A DNA stretch of 64,000 nt from NCBI RefSeq assembly GCF_039655875.1, contig NZ_JBBYXK010000002.1:620001-684000 (forward strand). The letters run 5' to 3'. The notes under the pieces were generated by a model. It had not been told where the DNA came from. It made no database searches and was given only the letters and a program-made list of their open reading frames with translations. Numbering within the stretch: the first letter of the stretch is position 1; each line of letters starts with the position of its first letter. Below are positions 1 through 8,075 of the stretch, piece by piece. This stretch comes from Emcibacter sp. SYSU 3D8 (lineage in GTDB: Bacteria; Pseudomonadota; Alphaproteobacteria; SMXS01). Both the position numbers and the translations under genes were made by a program.

Positions 1-2
1 AG

Positions 3-758
3 CCGGGCACCGGCAGCGACCTGCAGGGCGTCAAGACCACGGCGCTGCTCGACGGCAACCACTATGTGGTGAACGGCAACAAGACCTTCATCTCCAACGG
101 CCAGAACGCCGACCTGGTCATCGTCGTCGCCAAGACCGATCCGAGCCTGGGCGCCAAGGGCATCAGCCTGCTGCTGGTCGAGGCGGACCGCGACGGCTTC
201 GCGCGCGGCCGGAACCTGGACAAGATGGGCATGCACGCGGCCGACACGTCCGAGCTGTTCTTCACCGACGTGCGGGTGCCGACGTCGAACCTGCTCGGCC
301 CGGAGGAGGGCAAGGGCTTTGCCCAGCTGATGAGCGAGCTGCCGCAGGAGCGCCTCGGCATCGCGCTCAACGCCCAGGCCGTGGCGCAATATGCCTACGA
401 TCTGACCGTGGCCTATGTGAAAGAGCGCAAGGCGTTCGGCAAGACGGTGTTCGACTTCCAGAACACCCGCTTCAAGCTGGCCGAGCTGAAGACCCAGGTC
501 GAGGTCGGCTGGGCGTTCTGCGACAAGTGCATCGAGCATCATCTGCGCCACGAACTGACCGCCACCGACGCGGCCATGGCCAAGCTGTGGGTCACCGAGA
601 TGCTGGGCCGCGTGGTCGACGAGGGCGTGCAGCTGCACGGCGGCTACGGCTTCATGAACGAGTACCCGATCACCCGGCTCTATACCGACTCGCGCGTGCA
701 GCGCATCTTCGGCGGCACGTCCGAGATCATGAAGGAACTGATCAGCCGGTCGATCTGA
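3..758 (+). CDS. Acyl-CoA dehydrogenase, C-terminal part (5' end outside window)
   Basis: FAD-dependent acyl-CoA dehydrogenase, catalysing alpha,beta-desaturation of an acyl-CoA with electrons going to ETF. The frame is open from the first bases, and about 251 residues are visible: a PGTGSD motif of the beta-barrel domain, then the C-terminal helical domain ending GGTSEIMKELISRSI. The usual medium-chain catalytic Glu before GTSE is Gly here. The ERLGIA motif supplies a Glu at the place used by isovaleryl- and long-chain enzymes, so the base is probably there. The start codon and FAD N-domain lie upstream. Substrate length cannot be read from this fragment. It converges on the copper cluster. 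Confidence 0.93.
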   Translation, partial: PGTGSDLQGVKTTALLDGNHYVVNGNKTFISNGQNADLVIVVAKTDPSLGAKGISLLLVEADRDGFARGRNLDKMGMHAADTSELFFTDVRVPTSNLLGPEEGKGFAQLMSELPQERLGIALNAQAVAQYAYDLTVAYVKERKAFGKTVFDFQNTRFKLAELKTQVEVGWAFCDKCIEHHLRHELTATDAAMAKLWVTEMLGRVVDEGVQLHGGYGFMNEYPITRLYTDSRVQRIFGGTSEIMKELISRSI

Positions 759-779
759 CAGTTATTCGCCGTCCTTTTC

Positions 780-809
780 TCGTCATCCCCGCGCACGCGG
801 GAATGACGA
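780..809. repeat. REP-like palindrome between convergent genes
   Basis: Two 14-base arms (780-793 and 796-809) are complementary except for one C/A mismatch and are separated by CA. The arms read TCGTCAT followed by a C/G-rich CCCGCG block. The element sits between the stop of the acyl-CoA dehydrogenase and the stop of the PepSY gene. There is no T-run on either side, so it looks like a GC-rich extragenic palindrome rather than an intrinsic terminator, although the RNA hairpin could still protect 3' ends. Confidence 0.6.
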
Positions 810-834
810 TTTGGGGAGGGGTGGAGCTTGACGA

Positions 835-2169
835 TTAGGCAGTCCTTAGCCCCAACCAGATACTGACCGGCCGCACCCGTCGCAGCACCAGCCATTCGAA
901 GAGCGCGATCGCGATCAACGACGCCCCCAGCACCGGCAGGAACACCGCCAGCGCCAGGATCAGCACGGCAAGGCCAACGCCGATGCGGCCGTCCGGCGCA
1001 GGCGGCGCACCCAGCCGGCCGTCGGGACGCCGCTGCCACCACATGACGTAGCCGGTGACGCTGAGTCCGATCAGCGACAGCGCGGTCAGCACGCCCAGCG
1101 CCTGGTTGAGCGGACCGAACAGCTGGCCCTCATGGGCGGCGATGCCGTAGCCGACGATGCGGTCCACCAGATGACTGTCGCCGAAGCCTTCGCGCCGCAC
1201 CACCGCGCCGGTGGCCGGATCGAGCACCAGCATGACCCGCTGCGGCCGGTTCTGGGTATCCGAGCGCGCCACCCAATCGGGCGATTTCGGCCAGCGGTCG
1301 GAGGGCGGCTGGATCAGCACCGGCGGCGGGAGGCGCAGCGGCCGGACCGCCGCGACCATGGCATCGAACGAGTCCGGCACGCCCGCAGGGTGCGCCCCAT
1401 GGCCACCAGGAGCGTGATCGTGATGGACGTGGGCCGCCATGCCGGCCTTCCAGTCCTGCTTGCCGCCGGTCATGCCTGTGGCCTGCTTGATGTCCTTGAA
1501 CGCGCCGCCCCACACATTGGTCCAGGGCAGGCCCGAAAGCAGCAGGCACAGCGCGAAGGCCGACACCCAGATGCCGATCACCGCGTGAAGGTCGCGCCAG
1601 AACTGCCGCCCACCCTGCTTCAGGCGCGGATAGAGCACGCCGGCCAGGCCGGCGGCCTTGCGCGGCCACCAAAGGTAAAGCCCGGTCACGATCATGACGA
1701 TGGCCCAGCTGGCCGCCAATTCCACCAGGATCGCGCCCGAATCGCCGATCAGCAACTCGCCGTGGATGGTCTTGACCACCTGCATCAGCCGCTCGTCCTC
1801 GGGCACCATGCCGAGCACCGCCGCCGATCGCGGGTGAACGAACACCCGGACATCGCCGTCCGGCCCCGCCACGGTCACCCGCGCGGCATCGGCCGCGTCG
1901 GCGCGTACCTCGTAGGACCGCAGCGACGATCCCGGTACCGCCGCCAACGCCGCGCCGACCTGCGCGGCGGCGCTGGCGGAAGCCCCGGTTCCGCCGATGC
2001 CGTCATAGCTCCGCTCCAGCCACGCCTCGACCTGCGGCTTGAACAGATAGGTCGAGCCGGTGAGCGCCAAAACGATCACGAAGGGCACGCAGAACAGCCC
2101 GGCATAGAAGTGCCAGCGCCAGATCGCGCGGTAGGCCGCACCAGCGTTTCCTGTCGTCCTGCCGCTCAT
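835..2169 (-). CDS. PepSY-associated membrane protein (PiuB-like)
   Basis: A 444-residue inner-membrane protein of the PepSY_TM family, often found beside siderophore or copper receptors and thought to handle metal reduction or transfer in the periplasm. Hydrophobic segments appear near residues 18-45, 155-175, 205-230, 350-375 and 395-435, with a large periplasmic PepSY-like part between the first two. A His-rich loop (HVHHDHAPGGHGAH, about residues 247-260) could bind metal. It is the last gene of a minus-strand cluster with a TonB receptor and a PCu(A)C chaperone 53 bp upstream, which points to copper. The exact reaction is not known for the family. Confidence 0.82.
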   Translation of the reverse strand: MSGRTTGNAGAAYRAIWRWHFYAGLFCVPFVIVLALTGSTYLFKPQVEAWLERSYDGIGGTGASASAAAQVGAALAAVPGSSLRSYEVRADAADAARVTVAGPDGDVRVFVHPRSAAVLGMVPEDERLMQVVKTIHGELLIGDSGAILVELAASWAIVMIVTGLYLWWPRKAAGLAGVLYPRLKQGGRQFWRDLHAVIGIWVSAFALCLLLSGLPWTNVWGGAFKDIKQATGMTGGKQDWKAGMAAHVHHDHAPGGHGAHPAGVPDSFDAMVAAVRPLRLPPPVLIQPPSDRWPKSPDWVARSDTQNRPQRVMLVLDPATGAVVRREGFGDSHLVDRIVGYGIAAHEGQLFGPLNQALGVLTALSLIGLSVTGYVMWWQRRPDGRLGAPPAPDGRIGVGLAVLILALAVFLPVLGASLIAIALFEWLVLRRVRPVSIWLGLRTA

Positions 2170-2222
2170 GTCCGCCTCACCTTCGCCGCTTCATCCCGGA
2201 CACGCCCATGCGCATGGGACGG

Positions 2223-2714
2223 TCAGTGGCCCATATGCTGATGGTGTCCGGCGCTGTGCGGCGCCGCCGCGCCCACCGGGGCCACGTCGAATCGCACATC
2301 CACCGCGCCCGCTTTCTCGAAGCGCAGCACGCCGGGGAAGGAGTCGCCTTCCCTGAGGGGCTGCTTGAGGCTCATGAACATGATGTGGAACGAGCGCGGC
2401 TTCAGGGTAAGCGTGCCGTTGGCGGGCACCGCCAGACCTTCCGGCCGGTGCTGCATGGACATGGTGCCATTGCTTTCGACCACTTCGTGGAGTTCGACCT
2501 TGCCTGCGATCTCCGGCGCCTCGACGGCCAGGAGGCGGTCCGCCGCGCCGGTATTGGCGATGGTGAGATAGCCGGCGCCGACTTTCGAGCCGCCGGGCGT
2601 GGCCCGCGACCAGGGGTCGGTGATCGTGAGCGGGCCAGCCTTGTATTCTGCGGCAAAAGCGTGGCCCGACATGATGCTGACCAGCAGCATGAGTGCGGTG
2701 GCGGTACGAAACAT
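2223..2714 (-). CDS. PCu(A)C family periplasmic copper chaperone
   Basis: A 163-residue exported protein of the PCu(A)C (DUF461) family, which binds Cu(I) and passes it to cytochrome oxidase or to import systems. An N-terminal signal peptide runs to AFA|AEYKAG (about residue 21). The family copper motif is present: His in LHEV, Met ten residues on (TMSM), then a His-Ile-Met pair in FHIMFM. The C terminus is His-rich (HHQHMGH), a common second copper site. The open frame continues upstream inside the TonB receptor gene, but the ATG at 2714 directly precedes a good signal peptide. It lies 38 bp after the receptor gene. Confidence 0.9.
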   Translation of the reverse strand: MFRTATALMLLVSIMSGHAFAAEYKAGPLTITDPWSRATPGGSKVGAGYLTIANTGAADRLLAVEAPEIAGKVELHEVVESNGTMSMQHRPEGLAVPANGTLTLKPRSFHIMFMSLKQPLREGDSFPGVLRFEKAGAVDVRFDVAPVGAAAPHSAGHHQHMGH

Positions 2715-2752
2715 GATGGTCTCCCTTGCGGTTGATGGGCGGCGATCCATGG

Positions 2753-4831
2753 TCAAAGCCTCACTGTCAGGCCGGCGAACAGGGACCTGCCCTCGCCGGG
2801 ATAGAATACCGCCTTTGACACGGCCGGGTCGGCGGCGTTGGTGAGCGCGCCGAACTCGCCCACATAGCGCTTGCCGGTGAGGTTGCGGCCATCGAGGTAG
2901 AGCGTGACATGCTCGCCGATGTCGATGCCGGCGCCAACCGACAGCAGCGCGTAGCCGGGCACCTTCATGGTGTTGGCATAGTCGGCCCAGACGGATGCGG
3001 GACGCCAGTCGATGGCCGGGGCGACGTGCCAGCCCGCCGGATGGCGATAGGTCAACTCGGCCCGGTACTGATGCTTCGGCGCCACGGGCAGGCGGTTGTC
3101 GCCATAGACCGAATCGCCGTCGAAGGTGAAGTCGCTGAAGGTATAGCTCTGCTTGAGCGATACGGCGCCGCCGCCGGGCGCATGACGCAGGATGGTCCAA
3201 TCCAGCGCCGCCTCGACGCCCTGGTGGATGGTCTTGTCGGCGTTGAAGAAGCTGGCGGGAATGCCGGCGGCAAGCTGGAAGCTCAGCAACTCGCCCTTCA
3301 CCGCGGCGCGGTAGAAGGTGACGTCCCAGGCAAGCTCGCCGGTACGGCCCCGCGCGCCGATCTCGCCGGTCCATGCCCGCTGCGCGTCCACCGGCACGAA
3401 GCCGGGATTGGGCGACTGGACCAGGGCACCGTAATGGGGTGGCTCCACCGACCGGGTGATGTTGGCGTAGATCTGGGCGCCGCCGGCGAATTCCCACAGC
3501 AGGCCGATGCGGGGCGAGAACCAGTCGAAATTCTTCGACGCGGCGTTGGCCGGGTTGAAGTAGTCGGTATAGTCGCGCGTGGCCCGGCCATAGGAGCCGC
3601 CGGCGACGAGAGCCAGTTGCTCGATGACGAACAGGCGTGCTTCGGCGAACACGTCAAGGCCGCTGGCCTTCTGCTGCGAATCGCCGAACTGGAAACCGCT
3701 GGCGCCGCCCGTATTGACATAGAGCTGCTGTTTTCTGGTGCCCTGGCGATAGGACAACCCCCAGAACAGATCGGCCCGCAGGCCCGCGAGCTCGCCAGAC
3801 CAGTCGAAGCGGCCGAACGCACCCTGGGTTTCGATATCCTGGTCGATGATGATCGGGATCGGGTGGTGCAGCCTGGTGGCCGTGGCGTAGACGCCGCCCT
3901 CGAAGAGCAACGCGTCATTGAACCGCCAGCGGGTCTGCAACGTGCCGCGCGCGACCGTCTGGTCACGGGCCCAGTCGTTGGCGACAACGCCGGCACCGGC
4001 GTTGCGCGGCACGGTCAGCGCGTCGCCCAGCGTGAGAGCGCCCGGCACCTCCTGCTTGATGTCGGCATAATAGCCGATGGCGCGGATTTCCCGATCCTCG
4101 CCCAGCGAATAGCCCACGTTCAGCGTGCCGCGGCCCTGGCTCTGCTTGCTGTGATCGCGCCAGCCATCGGCGGTGAGGCCGCTGCCTGCGGCATAGATGT
4201 CCCAGTTGCCGAACTGCCGGGCGATCGCGGCGCGGCCCCGGAAACTGCCGAACGATCCGCCCTCGAGGCGCAGCTCGTTTTCCGCCTCGGCGGTCTTGCC
4301 ATTGGGGGTGAACAGGTTGACCGCGCCGCCCAGCTGCGCGCCGCCGAAGCGCAGCGCATTGCCGCCCTTGTACACTTCCACATAGCGGGCGCCGAGGGCG
4401 TCCACCTTCTGGAAATCGGAGAACCCGTCGGCATCGGCGAAGGGGACGCCGTCCTGCGCGATAAGCACGCCGCGCTGGTGATAGGACTGGTCGATCCCCG
4501 ATCCGCGAATCGACAGGCGGGATTCCTCGCCATAGCGTTTCTGGGCGAGCACACCGGGCACGTCGCGAAGGATGTCGGCAAAGCCGGTGGCGAGGCGATT
4601 CTCGTAGCTTTCGGCGGACACGGCGGCCACGGCGCCGGGCGTGCGGGACAGACGCTTGCGCGCCTCGGCGACGACGGGCGGCTCGCCCGGAATGACGTTG
4701 GCGCTGACGATGATGCTGTCGGGCTTGGCGGCATCGGGTGCCGGCCGAAGATCTTCGGCAAAGGCGGTCGAGGAAAGCGGCAGCAGGCAGGCCAGCGCGC
4801 GCACGGAGACGGTGATACGGAACGGATTCAA
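2753..4831 (-). CDS. TonB-dependent outer-membrane receptor, probably for copper
   Basis: A 692-residue TonB-dependent receptor. A signal peptide of about 25 residues ends at AFA|ED. The plug domain spans about residues 60-170 (RLSIRGSG, EVYKGGNALRFG) and the rest is a 22-strand-type barrel ending LFAGLTVRL. Such receptors import metal complexes across the outer membrane using TonB energy. The substrate is not readable from the sequence. Context (DUF2946 protein upstream, PCu(A)C chaperone and PepSY protein downstream) argues for copper rather than ferric siderophore. Length and architecture are normal for the family, and no frameshift is seen. Confidence 0.9.
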   Translation of the reverse strand: MNPFRITVSVRALACLLPLSSTAFAEDLRPAPDAAKPDSIIVSANVIPGEPPVVAEARKRLSRTPGAVAAVSAESYENRLATGFADILRDVPGVLAQKRYGEESRLSIRGSGIDQSYHQRGVLIAQDGVPFADADGFSDFQKVDALGARYVEVYKGGNALRFGGAQLGGAVNLFTPNGKTAEAENELRLEGGSFGSFRGRAAIARQFGNWDIYAAGSGLTADGWRDHSKQSQGRGTLNVGYSLGEDREIRAIGYYADIKQEVPGALTLGDALTVPRNAGAGVVANDWARDQTVARGTLQTRWRFNDALLFEGGVYATATRLHHPIPIIIDQDIETQGAFGRFDWSGELAGLRADLFWGLSYRQGTRKQQLYVNTGGASGFQFGDSQQKASGLDVFAEARLFVIEQLALVAGGSYGRATRDYTDYFNPANAASKNFDWFSPRIGLLWEFAGGAQIYANITRSVEPPHYGALVQSPNPGFVPVDAQRAWTGEIGARGRTGELAWDVTFYRAAVKGELLSFQLAAGIPASFFNADKTIHQGVEAALDWTILRHAPGGGAVSLKQSYTFSDFTFDGDSVYGDNRLPVAPKHQYRAELTYRHPAGWHVAPAIDWRPASVWADYANTMKVPGYALLSVGAGIDIGEHVTLYLDGRNLTGKRYVGEFGALTNAADPAVSKAVFYPGEGRSLFAGLTVRL

Positions 4832-4896
4832 GAAGGGAGCTCCCAGCAGTCGGACGAAACAGAGCCGGCGCGCGATGAAACGGCCGGCGGCAGGCG

Positions 4897-5325
4897 TCAG
4901 ACGAGGGAGGGCGGTCCGGTCGCGGGTGGGGGCGGTGCGGCGAGGCCTTCGCCGGGGCGTTGCTGGACGGCGGCCCAGGACGGTGCGGGCGCGGCGACCG
5001 GCGCGGCGAGTTCGAGGAGAGCCGGCGCGGGCGGCGCGACATTGGCGGCAACAGCGGCGAACACGCAGGGCTCGCCGGACTTGCCGGACTCACCGTTGTC
5101 CTGGTGGCCGCCGGACGCCGGTTTGGCGGGTATGCCGTAGCTTTCGGCCTTGATGGTGATCAGGCCGGCCGAGCTGCAGATCACCAGCGCCGGCAGGTCA
5201 CCGTCTTCCGCCGGTTGCTGCAGCATGATGCCGCCGGGCAGGGCGAATCGCACCGCGAGCGCGAGCACGGTCAGCGTCACGAAGACGCGCGACATCCAGC
5301 CGGTGATCGGAGATGCGAAAGCCAT
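4897..5325 (-). CDS. DUF2946 family protein, first gene of copper cluster
   Basis: A 142-residue protein with an N-terminal membrane or signal segment (about residues 10-33) and two conserved-looking cysteines: one in VICSSAG, one in PCVFAAVA. This layout fits DUF2946. Proteins of this family commonly sit just upstream of TonB-dependent receptors. In Bordetella a DUF2946 upstream ORF (CruR) is reported to repress its downstream receptor in response to copper. The C-terminal third is Pro/Ala-rich. The gap to the receptor gene is 65 bp. Whether it acts as a regulatory peptide here or as a metal-binding membrane protein is open. Confidence 0.75.
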   Translation of the reverse strand: MAFASPITGWMSRVFVTLTVLALAVRFALPGGIMLQQPAEDGDLPALVICSSAGLITIKAESYGIPAKPASGGHQDNGESGKSGEPCVFAAVAANVAPPAPALLELAAPVAAPAPSWAAVQQRPGEGLAAPPPPATGPPSLV

Positions 5326-5397
5326 GGCGGGTTCTGTAGCGCCGAAACGGCCTGTCGTCCAGCGCGGCTGTGACCGAATTTGTGCAGGTCTATGGCG

Positions 5398-7227
5398 CTA
5401 AAAGTGGAGTTCGGCGTCCATCACGCGCACCTCGACCATGCCCCAGACCGCATTGGCGAGGCAGATTCTGTCGGCCGAGCGGACGTCGTCCGGAGACAGT
5501 GGCCGCACCTCGACCGGCGTGCCGGTCATGAAGTGCCGCCGAAACACGCCCGGCAACAGTCCGGACGATACTGGCGGCGTCAGCCAATGTCCGTCCTTCT
5601 GGAGGAACAGGGTGCTGCGTGCGCCCTCGGTGACCTCGCCGCGCTCGTTGACGAACAGCAGATCCCAGTGACCTGCGGCGGCAGCGGCCTTGAGCGCCGG
5701 GTCGTAGACATCGCGCCGGGTGGTCTTGTGGGCAAGGTACGGATCGGCCGCGTTCACCGGCTTGGCCGCCCACGCAACGCTCGGCACCTGTGCACGCAAC
5801 GCCGCGCGCTGCGCCTCCACGTCCAGCGCAACGGCGGTGACCGAGACCTCGCCCGACGGCCCGAGCAGCAGCCGCACCCGCTGATCGGCTTGTGAGGAAT
5901 AGCCTTCGGCGGCAAGGGCGAGCATGTCGCGGATGGCGGTCTCGTCGAACGGATAGACGAAATAGGCCGCTGAATCCCGCAGCCTTTCGAGATGCGGCTC
6001 CAGCAGCCAGTAGCCGCCGGCACGCTCCCACAGCAGCGTTTCGATCAACGCCGGGCGATCCCGGGGATCCCGGAGGAACGCGGCCTTCAGCAGGCATTCG
6101 TCCCATTCGGCGGCGCCTTGCGAATCAGCCACCACGCCGCTGCCGATGCCCATGCGCGCGACGCCGCTTTTTTCGACGACAAGGGTACGGATCGGCACGC
6201 TGAACGCGGCGTCGCCATCCGGGGCGATGTGGCCGATGGCGCCGGTATAGACGCCCCGCGCCCGCTGCTCCAGCGCGGCAATGATCTCCATGGCACGTAT
6301 CTTGGGCGCGCCGGTCACCGAGCCGCACGGGAAAATGGACGTGAGCACGTCAAGGGTCCGCGGCCCGTCGGTCACCTCGGCGCGAACGGTCGAGACCATC
6401 TGCAGCACGGTCGGAAAGGCTTCCACCTCGAACAGGCTGTCGACGACGACCGTTCCGGGAAGGGCGAGGCGCGACAGGTCGTTGCGCTCCAGATCGACGA
6501 TCATCAGGTTCTCGGCGCGAGATTTGGGATCGTTCCTGAGGACGCTCGCCGCTGCCTCGTCCTCGGCAAAGGACCGGCCGCGCGGCGCGGTGCCCTTCAT
6601 CGGCTTTACCGTCAGCCGGTTACCCCGGCGCTCGAGAAACAATTCGGGAGAATGGGACGACACGCACCAGTCGCCTGCCGCAATGAAGCCGCCATGAGCG
6701 ACGGGCTGGGCCTGGCGGAGGGCAGCATGCAGCCCGAGCGGGTCACCGGAGAAATCCGCGGCCGCGTCCATAGTCAGGTTGATCTGGTACACATCGCCCG
6801 CCGCCAGGTACTCCTGCACCCGCTCAAAGGCCGCCAGATAATCCGCGCGGGCCAGCATGGGGCGCAGTGGCGACAGCCTGAAGGACGAGCCCTGCGTCCG
6901 CTCGCGCCAGAACAAGTCGACATCGGACCGGTCGAGCCGCCGGAGGCGGCTGAACAGGCCGAACCAGACCAGTGGCTCGCGGCGCGCGTCCGGCATCCGT
7001 GCTGCGAGCCTCGGCTCCAGCGCATAGCCGACCTCGTAGGATAGCCAGCCTGCCGCGTGCAATCCCTCGTTGAGGCCTTGCTGTATCTCGCCCAACGCCG
7101 CGGCGATCCCGGCCGGATCGTCGCAGCGGACGATTCGTTGCGGCCGCTCGAACAGCAGCGATTTCGCGCGCGGATCGCGGCTATTCTCCAGCAACACAAA
7201 CGGATCGTTGGGCATCAGCGCTGTCAT
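5398..7227 (-). CDS. pabB: Aminodeoxychorismate synthase I / aminodeoxychorismate lyase fusion (PabB-PabC)
   Basis: A 609-residue fusion for p-aminobenzoate synthesis in the folate pathway. Residues to about 370 form the chorismate-binding PabB domain, with the signature GSVTGAPKIRAMEI. Residues from about 385 form a class IV PLP enzyme resembling 4-amino-4-deoxychorismate lyase (PabC), with a lysine in YLAHKTTRRD that could hold PLP. PabB aminates chorismate with ammonia from a glutamine amidotransferase partner not encoded nearby, and PabC releases pyruvate to give PABA. The fusion is a known bacterial arrangement. It is divergent from the lipoprotein gene at 7333. Confidence 0.93.
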   Translation of the reverse strand: MTALMPNDPFVLLENSRDPRAKSLLFERPQRIVRCDDPAGIAAALGEIQQGLNEGLHAAGWLSYEVGYALEPRLAARMPDARREPLVWFGLFSRLRRLDRSDVDLFWRERTQGSSFRLSPLRPMLARADYLAAFERVQEYLAAGDVYQINLTMDAAADFSGDPLGLHAALRQAQPVAHGGFIAAGDWCVSSHSPELFLERRGNRLTVKPMKGTAPRGRSFAEDEAAASVLRNDPKSRAENLMIVDLERNDLSRLALPGTVVVDSLFEVEAFPTVLQMVSTVRAEVTDGPRTLDVLTSIFPCGSVTGAPKIRAMEIIAALEQRARGVYTGAIGHIAPDGDAAFSVPIRTLVVEKSGVARMGIGSGVVADSQGAAEWDECLLKAAFLRDPRDRPALIETLLWERAGGYWLLEPHLERLRDSAAYFVYPFDETAIRDMLALAAEGYSSQADQRVRLLLGPSGEVSVTAVALDVEAQRAALRAQVPSVAWAAKPVNAADPYLAHKTTRRDVYDPALKAAAAAGHWDLLFVNERGEVTEGARSTLFLQKDGHWLTPPVSSGLLPGVFRRHFMTGTPVEVRPLSPDDVRSADRICLANAVWGMVEVRVMDAELHF

Positions 7228-7332
7228 GAAGTCGGTCTAGCCGATCCGGCGTGCACCGGAAAGAGCCATCGTTGCTCGACACCCGCCCACGCCATTCCCT
7301 ATGCTGCGGGGACTCCGGACAAGGGAATGCGC

Positions 7333-7956
7333 ATGAATTTCCGGATTTTAACCGTGCTTGCACCGCTGGCCGTGGCCGCTTGCGGCCCGTCGCCGACCAT
7401 CGGTCTGCTCGAGGACCATGTGGAGCACGACATCCGCAGCAACTTCGTGGTCTGCTCCAACTATCAGTGCACGGCGCGCTACAACGTGGCCCTGACCGAC
7501 GCCGAATGGAGACAGGTGCGGGCGTTCTTCGATCCGCCCGCCACCGATGCCGCCGCCGAGCGCCGGCAGATCGCGCTCGCCATCGGCCAGATCGAACGCA
7601 TCGTCGGCCCCAAGACGGGCACCACCGGCGACAGGCCCGGCGCCGCCATCCTGACCACCCGCACACGCGGCCAGATGGACTGCCTCGACGAATCCCACAA
7701 CACCACGGTCTATCTGCACCTGCTCGAGCGAAACCGGCTGCTGACATGGCACAAGGTGGGTCAGCCGATCATTCGCGGCCATGTCATCGACCGCTGGTTC
7801 CACAACACGGCGACGGTGACCGACACCGCCACGGGCATCCAATGGGTGATCGATTCCTGGTTCGGCGCCAACGGCGAACCAGCCGACGTGGTCACCGCCG
7901 ACGTCTGGCTCGATGGCTGGGAACCGGAGAAGTACAAATCCCGGACGGATCGCTAG
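7333..7956 (+). CDS. Lipoprotein with possible Cys-His-Asp triad, function unknown
   Basis: A 207-residue predicted lipoprotein: the signal peptide ends with the lipobox VAAC (Cys17 of the form starting at 7333). AAGGG lies 7 bases before this ATG, whereas the upstream in-frame ATG at 7327 touches it, so 7333 is preferred. The C-terminal half holds MDCLDES, WFHNTAT and WVIDSWF, an order of Cys, His and Asp that resembles transglutaminase-like peptidases. This is an inference from spacing only; no family was recognised with confidence. Its TAG stop overlaps the TAG of the convergent bd-oxidase small gene within the palindrome CTAG. Confidence 0.75.
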   Translation: MNFRILTVLAPLAVAACGPSPTIGLLEDHVEHDIRSNFVVCSNYQCTARYNVALTDAEWRQVRAFFDPPATDAAAERRQIALAIGQIERIVGPKTGTTGDRPGAAILTTRTRGQMDCLDESHNTTVYLHLLERNRLLTWHKVGQPIIRGHVIDRWFHNTATVTDTATGIQWVIDSWFGANGEPADVVTADVWLDGWEPEKYKSRTDR

Positions 7957-8075
7957 AACGCCCGCCCCAGCATCACGAACAGCCACCGGACGCCATAGGC
8001 CAGCGCGGCGAATGCCAGCAACGAGGCCAGCCACAGGCCAGCAAACCACAGCAGGCGGCGGGGCACTTCGCGCAT
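7953..8075 (-). CDS. DUF2474-type small subunit of bd oxidase
   Basis: A 40-residue protein with one transmembrane helix (about residues 9-35) and a basic N terminus (MREVPRR). Its ATG overlaps the cydB stop as TGATG, which implies translational coupling. Tiny single-helix proteins encoded directly after cydB (CydX, CydZ, DUF2474) stabilise the haems of bd oxidases. The length and the WFAGLW / GVRWLF pattern fit DUF2474, which accompanies cyanide-insensitive-type enzymes. It is easily missed because it is so short. Confidence 0.85.
   Translation of the reverse strand: MREVPRRLLWFAGLWLASLLAFAALAYGVRWLFVMLGRAF

Noticed and set aside
2223-3497. Apparent fusion of a 260-residue N-terminal domain to the copper chaperone
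   Set aside because: The upstream part is out of frame with, and inside, the TonB receptor gene. A signal peptide begins at the ATG at 2714, so this is an open frame run-on, not a fusion.
2909-5140. Plus-strand open frame of 743 codons opposite the TonB receptor
   Set aside because: The receptor on the other strand has a signal peptide, plug and barrel; the plus frame has no recognisable feature and arises from high GC.
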